The notes beneath the pieces were generated by a model. That model saw only the letters and a list, made by a program, of their open reading frames with translations, was not told the DNA's origin and searched no databases. A DNA stretch of 23,134 bases from contig NW_008705577.1 of NCBI RefSeq assembly GCF_000186865.1, forward strand, positions 701,954-725,087, read 5' to 3'. The position numbers were made by a program, and so were the translations under genes. Shown piece after piece: positions 14,824 to 21,684 of the stretch. Within the stretch, counting starts at the first letter, position 1; every line of letters begins with the position of its first letter. This stretch comes from Aureococcus anophagefferens (taxonomy: Eukaryota > Sar > Pelagophyceae > Pelagomonadales > Pelagomonadaceae).

Positions 14824-15666
14824 ATGCTCTACACGCACGCCGACCTCCACGTCCCGCCCGGCGGCGACGCCGGCTTCGCGCTGGGGCCCTGGGCGCCCGC
14901 CGCGGCCGAGCCCTCGTTGGACCGCGCCGCCTTCCGGCGCGACGGCTGGGCGACGATCCGCGGCGCGTGCGCGGAGGACCTCGTCGCCGCGGCGCGCGAC
15001 TACGTCGCCGCGCGCCGGGCGGACTGGGCGCTGCCGCGGCTCCGGCCCGACGATTGGCGATGCCACCTCGAGCAGCCGCTCGGCGCCGGCGCCGTCGTCG
15101 CCGACGGCCACGCGCCGCTCCTGGCGCTGCTCCGCGCGTCGCCGGCGCTCGCGCGCGCGCTCGGCGACCTCGGCGGCGGCCGCGAACCCGCGGGGCTGCT
15201 CTACACGCAGGTCGCGCATCGGACGCCGCTCAAAAAGAAGCGCGGCCGGGCGGACGCGCGGCCCGGCCACCTCTACCACATCGACGGCGAGGCGAACGCC
15301 TCCGGGTCGCGCTTCCCGGACCTCTTCTCCGTGATCCTGGCCGTCGCGCTGTCGCCGCAGCTCGAGCCCGACGCGGGCAACCTCTCCGTCTTCCCCCGCG
15401 AGCACGCGCGGGACTGGCGGGACTACCCGGACCTCAAGCGGACCCGGTCCCTGCCCGACCTCGGGCGGCCGCTCCAGGTGTCCCTCGACGTCGGCGACGC
15501 GGTCCTCATGCACCCGCTCTTGCCCCACCGCGGCGGGACGAACGGCTCCGACGCGACGCGGGAGCTCGTCTTCTTCCGCGTCCAGTACGCCCACGTCGCC
15601 TACGACCGCCCGGACCGCGGCGCCGCGCTCCTCGCCGACCCCTTCGTCGAGCTCGATTTTGGCTAA
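14824..15666 (+). CDS. Phytanoyl-CoA dioxygenase (PhyH)-like Fe(II)/2-oxoglutarate oxygenase
   Basis: 280 residues, single exon, ATG 14824, TAA 15664-15666. The facial triad is visible: H152-x-D154 in LYHIDGEAN and the distal H235 in GDAVLMHPLLPHRGGTN; R247 in TRELVFFRV would bind 2-oxoglutarate. GNLSVFPREH (about 186-195) fits the segment between the two halves of the beta-helix. The first ~50 residues (FRRDGWATIRG) match the usual FxxxGYxxxxG opening. PhyH relatives hydroxylate very different substrates (fatty acyl-CoAs, halogenated or amino-acid compounds), so the substrate is open. The stop codon overlaps the stop of the convergent gene (shared CTAA, 15663-15666). Confidence 0.82.
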   Translation: MLYTHADLHVPPGGDAGFALGPWAPAAAEPSLDRAAFRRDGWATIRGACAEDLVAAARDYVAARRADWALPRLRPDDWRCHLEQPLGAGAVVADGHAPLLALLRASPALARALGDLGGGREPAGLLYTQVAHRTPLKKKRGRADARPGHLYHIDGEANASGSRFPDLFSVILAVALSPQLEPDAGNLSVFPREHARDWRDYPDLKRTRSLPDLGRPLQVSLDVGDAVLMHPLLPHRGGTNGSDATRELVFFRVQYAHVAYDRPDRGAALLADPFVELDFG

Positions 15667-17153
15667 GGATGTCGTTTTAGACGGCGCGGCTGCCGCACCC
15701 GCGCGGCTTTGAGCCGCGCAAGCTTCGCCTCCGTCTCGCGGATCTCCGCGTCGAGGTCCGACAGCGATGCGGCGGGCGCCTCCGGCGCCGGCGCGACGGG
15801 CGCCTCCGGCGATGCGGCGAGCGCCTCCGGCGCGGCGGCCGCCGCGTCCTCCCCGTCGAGGAAGACGCGCGGCGCGTCGAGGTCCCTCCGGTCGGCGGCG
15901 CCCGCGAGCGCCCGCAGCCCCGCGTCGTCGTCGGTCGCGCGGAAGAAGGAGTCCTTCCAGCAGAACTTGGCCCGGAGCGGCGTCGACGCCGGCGACTCGA
16001 GGTCCGAGAGCGCCCGGAGGCAGCAGGCGCGGAAGTTGTCGCCCGCCGGGCAGGCGCGCGTGCAGTTGAGGCCGTCCGCGTTCTCCGCCAACACGGTAGA
16101 CCCCGTGACGAAGGGCCGCCGCGCGTAGGTGTCCGCGCCGCCGACGGGCGGTATCCGAGAGACGACGGCGCGCCGCCAGTCGTCGTCGCCGGGCGGCGCC
16201 GGTTCCCGGAGCTCCGCCATCGTCGCCGCCGTCGCGTCGCGCCAGGCGCGCCAGTCCACGTGGCGCAGCATCCAGGTCGGGTGCCAGTGCTCCTCGGGCA
16301 TGCAGTTGGTCATCTCCGGGCTCAGGAGCCGCGACACACCCTCGGCGCCGACGGAGCAGAGGTACGCCTCCCAGAGGCCCGCCGGGTAGTAGCTGCACTC
16401 GCACATGCCCTTGGCGCCGCGGTGGTGCGGGTCGCCGTCGTCGAAGACGACGCGGCGCCAGAACGCGTCCTCCGCGGCGCACGGCTTCACTTTGTCCGCT
16501 CTGTCGCTCACGCGAAAGTCGCGCTCGATGTCGACCGCGCCCGTCGCCGCGACGAAGGCCTCGAAGCCCGGCCGGAAGACGAAGGAGTTCTCCGCGACGA
16601 GCGCGAAGTGGGACATGTCCGGCACGCGGTGCCTCGCGCACCAGAAGTTGAGGAGGTGCGAGACGATGACGCTGCCCCGGCCGCGCTCCGTCGGGATCCG
16701 CGCGGGGTTGATGAGCACGCGCCGCCGCGCGGCGGCCGCCGGTCCCGCGCGGTGGATCTCGGCGTAGGCGTCGCCGAAGGCCGTCGACAGCGACAGGTGC
16801 GCGACCACGACCGTCGTCGGCCGCGCGTACTGGAGCAGGAGCCGCGCGTGCAGCTCCAGCGTCGCCGGGCTACTGTAGTACGCGCAGCTGCAGACGAGCC
16901 GGAAGCCGCCGTCGCGCTCCGTGAGCGCCACCGCGCCGGCGAAGCGCGTCGCGGCCGCCTCGTCGTCGCGCAGCGACTGCAGCGCCGGCGCCAGGACGCT
17001 TTTCAACGGGCAGGTGTAGTTCGACGGCTCGCGGCCCCAGAATCGCCGATGGTGGGGACCGAACTCCGGGTAGCGCCGGCGCGCCGTGGCGTTGTCGGCG
17101 TCCGCGGCGACGGCGAGCAGCGCGAGCACCGCCGCCGTGGCGGCGGGTGACAT
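15663..17153 (-). CDS. Secreted or Golgi-lumen protein, possibly glycosyltransferase-like; unknown function
   Basis: 496 residues, ATG 17153, TAG 15665-15663, intronless. A signal peptide or anchor is clear (MSPAATAAVLALLAVAADA, 1-19), with several N-glycosylation sequons after it (NAT at 21, NYT at 45). Cysteine-rich body (about 12 Cys). SHFALVAENSFVFRPGFEAFV at about 181-201 resembles the segment after the sugar-nucleotide site in branching-type glycosyltransferases, but no complete motif was found, so the enzyme call is weak. The C-terminal ~60 residues contain Ala/Pro/Glu repeats (EAPVAPAPEAPAAS) and a short coiled coil (LDAEIRETEAKLARLKAA). A 7-bp-stem hairpin (15701-15719) sits inside the last codons. 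Confidence 0.6.
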   Translation of the reverse strand: MSPAATAAVLALLAVAADADNATARRRYPEFGPHHRRFWGREPSNYTCPLKSVLAPALQSLRDDEAAATRFAGAVALTERDGGFRLVCSCAYYSSPATLELHARLLLQYARPTTVVVAHLSLSTAFGDAYAEIHRAGPAAAARRRVLINPARIPTERGRGSVIVSHLLNFWCARHRVPDMSHFALVAENSFVFRPGFEAFVAATGAVDIERDFRVSDRADKVKPCAAEDAFWRRVVFDDGDPHHRGAKGMCECSYYPAGLWEAYLCSVGAEGVSRLLSPEMTNCMPEEHWHPTWMLRHVDWRAWRDATAATMAELREPAPPGDDDWRRAVVSRIPPVGGADTYARRPFVTGSTVLAENADGLNCTRACPAGDNFRACCLRALSDLESPASTPLRAKFCWKDSFFRATDDDAGLRALAGAADRRDLDAPRVFLDGEDAAAAAPEALAASPEAPVAPAPEAPAASLSDLDAEIRETEAKLARLKAARVRQPRRLKRHP

Positions 17154-17215
17154 GCCCTGCCCTTTCGAGTGCTCGCCGCAACGGATAGGTTGAAGCTGCT
17201 ACTTCGCCTTAGAGA

Positions 17216-17874
17216 TCACCCTACGGGCCGAAAGGTCCCGTCGCTCGCCATCTCCGTGGCGATGGGGACGCAGTTCGGAATGTGGCCGCCGGCGTCCTTG
17301 AGGAGCCACTGGATCGAGTTGTGGTGCGCGACGACCCAGATGTCGCGCTCGGGCCGGCCCTGGAGCCAGGCCGCGAAGCCCTGGAGCGTCGCATCCTCGC
17401 CCTCGGCGACCAAGGAGAAGTCGATGTCCTCGAAGCGCGGCAGGCAGCAGAGGTCGCGGTCGCGGCGCAGCGCGGCGACCGGCCGGCGCGCGTTCTCCGG
17501 TAGCTTGCTACCGATCTCCTTGATGCCCGGGTGCACACGATCGGCGCCGCGGCGAATCGCAGGTGCAGGCACGTCGCGAGCGCGCGCGTCAGCGGCGAGA
17601 CGACGACGAGGTCCGGCTCGACGCGAATGTCCGCGCCCGCGGCCGTCGCTTCGCCGACGCCTTTCCGCGTGAGCCCGCAGTCGAGGAGCCGCGGGTCCGT
17701 GCGCTTGATGCCCCGCGACCGCGCGGCGTTGCCCTCGGACTGGCCGTGCCGGATGAACGTGACGCGCTGCGGCGCGCCGATCCCCGGGCACGAGGCCGCG
17801 TGCGGGTCGACGAGCGTGCCCGCGCGCGCGACGGTTTCCTGCGTGCGCCTCTTGTTTTCCACGAGCGACGCCAT
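17216..17874 (-). pseudogene. Histidine phosphatase (phosphoglycerate mutase-like) gene with a frameshift
   Basis: ATG at 17874, stop TGA at 17218-17216, but the domain is split between two frames. The first part carries the catalytic VTFIRHGQSEGNAA (R42-H43-G44, the phosphorylated histidine) and VVVSPLTRALATC. The second frame continues directly with HPGIKEIGSKLPENARRP and the second catalytic histidine region WVVAHHNSIQWLL. The switch falls in a CACAC run at 17534-17538, where two surplus bases (or one missing) would account for it. The family contains phosphoglycerate mutases, fructose-2,6-bisphosphatases and assorted phosphatases; substrate unknown. Because everything else is intact, a sequencing or assembly error is about as likely as a real lesion, so the pseudogene label is provisional. 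Confidence 0.7.
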
Positions 17875-17913
17875 GCGTGTGTGTCTTGCACGAGGCTGCG
17901 AGTCTGTCTTGCA

Positions 17914-18013
17914 CGAGGCTGCGACTGCGACGCTTCGGGCTGCCCGACGAGGCTGCGACTGCGACGCTTCGGGCTGCCCGACGAGGCTGCGACTGCGATG
18001 CTCGGGCTGCCGA
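17914..18013. repeat. Minisatellite, three 34-bp units, in the divergent promoter
   Basis: Units 17914-17947 and 17948-17981 are identical (each starts CGAGGCTGCGACTGCGACGC); the third, 17982-18013, is shortened by two bases and diverged. A related 23-bp step (CTTGCACGAGGCTGCGAGTC start, 17885-17907) precedes them. It lies between two divergent starts (17874 and 18156). Confidence 0.85.
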
Positions 18014-18155
18014 CGCGCAAGCCCGGATTGTTCGAGCTCACGCGCGTATTGAGGTCTGCATGCGATCTATGTTGAAGACGGACAGTTGCCACAGTGGCCT
18101 CTTGCGCATGGGAGCTTTGCGAGTCGAGTGACGGCGCTTTGCGAGTCGAGTGACG
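18014..18155 (+). promoter_or_regulatory. Promoter side with a 20-bp duplication abutting the ATG
   Basis: GCTTTGCGAGTCGAGTGACG occurs at 18114-18133 and 18136-18155, separated by two bases; the second copy touches the ATG at 18156. The upstream ~80 bp (about 18030-18110) are lower in G+C, as expected for promoter or leader DNA. Confidence 0.5.
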
Positions 18156-21100
18156 ATGGCCGCCCGCGCCGTCCTCCCCGCGCTGCACGTGGAGCCGCTG
18201 CGGTCGTCGAGCGTCAAGACGCTCGGCGTCATAGCAACCCTGCGCGCCGAGGCCTGCGGCGGCGAGGTCCTGGAGCGCTGCTTCGCCGCCGACGCGCGCT
18301 GCGACGAGGCGCTCGGCCGCTTCGTCGCGGAGCTGCGCGACCGGAGCGAGTTCCTGGCGCGGCTCGTCGCCGCGGCGCCCCCCGACGAGCGGCGGGGCGT
18401 CGCGCGGCTCGTCGCGTACCGCGTGCTGTCGCCGCACGCGTGCGACGACGTCGCCGTCTGCGGGCTGCTCGCGGCGGCGCGCGGCGCGCCGCGGGGCACG
18501 CTGAAGCAGCTCGTCGAGGTCTACGCGGAGCGGAGCGACGTCGTCGCCTACTTCCGCGACGTCGCGTGGCGCGGCGACGGCGCGCGGCGCGCGCTCGCGG
18601 CCTACGAGCGCGCGCGGCCGCCGCCGGGCGCGACGGGCGCCGGCCGGCGGCCCGCGGGCGCAATATCGCTCCGCGGGCCGCCGGAGGACGCGCCCCTCGC
18701 GGGCGTGCGCGCGGCGCTCGCCCTCGTGCGCGCGCTCGCCGACGAGCGCGCCGTCGCCGAAATCCCGCGGCCCGTCGCCGCTTTGGTCGCCGGTTCGGAA
18801 AAGCCCGCGGCGCTCTTCGGCGCCATGGTCCTCGCGCCGGCGGCGCGCCGCGCCGTGCGCTGCGCCGCGGGCGTCGCGACGGCCGCCGAGGCCGCGGGCG
18901 CGGACGTCGCGGACGACGCGCCGCGGAAAGACGGCGACGACGGCGGCCTGAGCGACGCGCTCCGCTGCGGGTGGAGCGGCGCCGCGGCCGCGCGCTACGT
19001 CGACCGCGCCGCGGCCCACGACCGGCCGCGCCTGCGGCGCAAGGTCGACGAGCTCCGCGACGCCGTCGCCGCGCTCGCGGAGGCCGTCGCCGCCGCCGCG
19101 GACCCGCGGTCGCGGCGCGCCGCGCGCGCGCTCAGCGGCGACTGCCTCCGCGCGCTCGCGGCGCGCCGCGCGGCGCCGCGGCCGCCGCGGGCCCTGGGCT
19201 GCGCGTCCTGCCTCAGCCGCCACGAGGCGCGGACCCTCCCGCGAGGGCCCCATGGGCTCGGAGCCGACCGAGTTCGTCGTCGTCCCGCACGGGCCAGACG
19301 CCGCCGGCGGCGCCCCCGACGACGGCGCCACCGCCGCCGTCCCGGCCGCGTGGCGCGAGGCGCCGGCGCGCCCCGCGTCCGCGCGCGACGCCGCGTCGCG
19401 CGTCGCCGAGGCGTCGCGGCCCCCGGCGCGCGCCCGCGCGCCGCCGCCGCCGCCGCGCCGGGCCGCGCCGGGCGGGCCGCGCTACGCGAACCCGACGCTG
19501 AGCCGCCTCGCGCGGTCGCCGGAGAAGGTGCGCTTCGACGATCTGCGGCCCGACGAGCAGCGGCTGTGCTTCGACGGGGCGGGAAAAGGGTCCAACTTCA
19601 AAGGCTCATATCTCGGCCGTGTTCCACTCGTTTTGGCTGATTCTTGGACGAGCGATCATCCCTCGGAGCGCGCTCGAAGCGTAGATGCTTTCCCGGGAAC
19701 GCGCGCGCGCGAAACACTCACGTTGAAGCGACGTTGAATCACCCTGTTCCTGCCCAGGTACTTCGACGCGATGCTCCGCCGGCCCTGGGCCGACGTCGAC
19801 GGCGACCGGCGCGGCGACGCCGTCCAGGAGAATCTGCGGCCCGGCGCGCTCCACATGCCGACGGTGCGCGCCGTCGCGCGGCTGAGCGTGCCCGAGACGC
19901 GGCGGCGACACCACGGCGCGTCCGCGGCCCGCGCGCGCGCGGCGCCGCTCGCGGCGACGGCGCTCCTGAAGAGCGCGCCGTCGCCGCCGCCGCGGCCGAC
20001 GCCGGACGAGTCGAGCTTCCGCGAGTCCGTGCGGCGCACCTTCGACTCGTCGGAGTCGGCCGCGTCGACGCCCGACCCGGCGCCGCGGCGCTCGCCCGAG
20101 TCGGCGACGCCGACGGCGCGCGCGTTCCCGGAGTCGAACGACGACACGCCCGTCGGCGCGTCGTCGCCGTCGTCCTCCGGCAGCTCGGCGCCGGCGCCGC
20201 CGGCGCCGCCGGCGCGGCGGACGCCGGAGCGGCCGCGGCCGCCGCGCGTCGCCACGTCCGCGCCGACGCGCGGCGCGTTCCTCGAGGCGGTGCTCGGGCC
20301 CGCGCCGGGGTCGCCCGTCGCCGACCCGCTGTCGCCTCTCTCCGGCGACAGCGTCGCCGCGCCGGCGACGGCGCGGGACACCGCGGCCGCGCCGCCGTCG
20401 CCGCCGCTGTCGCCGCTCTCGGGCGACAGCGTCGCGGCGCCGGCGACGGCGTTCCGGCCCGAGGCGCTGCCGCCGCCGCCGCCGGAGCCGGCGCGCACCT
20501 GGCAGCCGGAGACGCCCTACGAGTGCGACGCCTACGACGACGACGGCGCGCCGCCGCCGCCGCCGCTGCCCGAGGTCCACGAGCCCTCGGTGCTCCTCGA
20601 GGGCGACCTCTTCAAGAAGGGCCTCGGCCGCTCGGCGCTGGGCCGGAGGACCTGGAAGCGGCGCTGGGTCGAGCTCTACGACGAGTGGACCGACCACATG
20701 GGCACGCACGTCGGCCCCGCCTTGGCCTACTACCGCGACGCGACGCTCCTCGGCGCCGTGCTGCTCTGTGTGGAATTCAAATCTTCAACCCGACTTCAAT
20801 GTGAGCGTATGCGACCGTTTTGACACAAGCTCTTCGGCTGTGCTTCGAGAACTCGACGAGAGCAATCGATTCGTCCAAAAATCAGCCGAATCGACTTCGA
20901 TTTGACCGAGCTAGAGAATTCTCAAGTTTGGTCAGGACCACCCTAACCAGTGGTTGAATTCCACACAGGTGCTGCTGGACGGCTGCGCCGTCGCGGACCG
21001 CGACGGCAAGGGCGACCCGGTCCCGCGCGAGTTCTACGCGACGTCGCGCATCGAGCAGCGGGCCTGGATCGACGCGATCCGCGGGGCCGTCGACGCGCAC

Positions 21101-21667
21101 GTCGACCGCATGGCGCGGCTCGCGCCCGCGGCGCGCGCGCGGCGCCGGAGCAGCATCACGACCTTCCGCGAGACGCTCGTCGCCGAGGCCGAGGGCTCCG
21201 ACGACGACGGCGACGACGACGGCGGCGGCGACGACGACTCGAGCGACGACGGCTCCGCGGCGCCGGGGGCGCCCGCGGCGGCGGCGCCGCCGCCGTCGCC
21301 GAGCCGCGGCAAGGAGGTCCGGGGCCTCGCGCTGCTCGCGCCGCCCGGGCTCCGGGTGCTCAAGCACTGCCGCCACGCGCGCCCCCACGGCTGCTACCTC
21401 ATGCTCGACGTCCACGGCAGCCATTTGATGTGGACGAAGAAGCGGCGGCAGGCCCAGCAGGGGTCCATCAAGGTCGACGAGATCACGGACGTGACCATCG
21501 GCCTCTCGACGAACGTGCTCGCGCGCCACGGCCACCTCGAGAAGGCCCATTTTTACCTCTCCATCATCACCAAGTTCCGGACGCTGGACCTCGAGGCCGA
21601 CTCCCTCGAGGTGCGCGACGACCTCGCCGCCGCCGTGGACTTCCTCCGCGAGCACCCGGATATTTAA
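18156..21667 (+). CDS. Large protein with two PH-like domains at its C-terminus; two introners, one frame break
   Basis: Exons 18156-19565, 19758-20757 and 20969-21667 encode about 1035 residues if one surplus base near 19245-19251 is discounted; TAA at 21665-21667. The N-terminal ~340 residues are Ala/Arg-rich helices I do not recognise. The middle is Pro/Ser/Ala-rich and disordered, with a duplicated LSPLSGDSVAAPATA. PH domain 1 starts at LEGDLFKKGLGRSALG, has KRRWVELYD, runs through introner 5 (GA / VLLDGCAV) and ends in the usual helix with its Trp (EQRAWIDAIRGAVDAH). After an acidic linker (DDDGDDDGGGDDDSSDD) comes a second PH-like block (CYLMLDVHGSHLMWTKKRRQ, SIKVDEITDVTIGL, AVDFLREH). 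PH domains bind phosphoinositides or proteins, so a membrane-linked signalling or trafficking role is inferred. It converges on the WW gene with a 17-bp gap. Confidence 0.72.
19566..19757 (+). mobile_element. Introner 4 (family A, inserted in reverse orientation), GT-AG
   Basis: Element about 19575-19757. Target duplication is GTGCTTCGA (19566-19574) and GTACTTCGA (19758-19766), one mismatch. The reverse complement of the element matches introner 1 over nearly all its length, including the CAACGTCGCTTCAACGTGAG block and the 49-bp core (here 19631-19680). The intron uses the GT that opens the left duplication and the AG at the element end, joining RL to YFDAMLRR in frame. This is the same element spliced when transcribed from the other strand. 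Confidence 0.88.
20329..20451. repeat. 45-bp duplication encoding LSPLSGDSVAAPATA
   Basis: Copies at 20329-20373 and 20407-20451 are separated by 33 bp. They encode the same 15 residues with several synonymous differences, so the peptide appears to be held constant while the DNA drifts. The repeat carries LSPLS, a proline-directed phosphorylation-type motif. Confidence 0.75.
20758..20968 (+). mobile_element. Introner 5 (family B), GT-AG, inside a PH domain
   Basis: Element 20766-20968 (203 bp) with a perfect 15-bp terminal inverted repeat (CTGTGTGGAATTCAA at the left, TTGAATTCCACACAG at the right) and a perfect 8-bp duplication GTGCTGCT (20758-20765 and 20969-20976). The left duplication supplies the GT donor, and the terminal repeat ends in the CAG acceptor. 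Phase 0. It is closely similar to introner 3; the one base that differs in the inner terminal repeat (AAATC versus AATTC) has changed at both ends. Confidence 0.95.
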
Positions 21668-21684
21668 GAGCTCTTCGGTGCTTA
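21668..21684. other. Convergent gene junction with a 10-bp palindrome
   Basis: AAGAGCTCTT (21666-21675) begins on the last two bases of the plus-strand stop codon and fills most of the 17-bp gap to the minus-strand stop at 21685. It could fold at the 3' end of both transcripts. Confidence 0.45.

Noticed and set aside
14674..16641. 655-codon minus-strand frame
   Set aside because: Low-complexity Arg/Gly/Ala shadow antisense to the dioxygenase and in another frame of the secreted-protein gene, which has a signal peptide and sequons.
17589..19331. 580-codon minus-strand frame crossing the divergent promoter
   Set aside because: Reads through the minisatellite and antisense to the PH gene; Arg-rich and without motifs.
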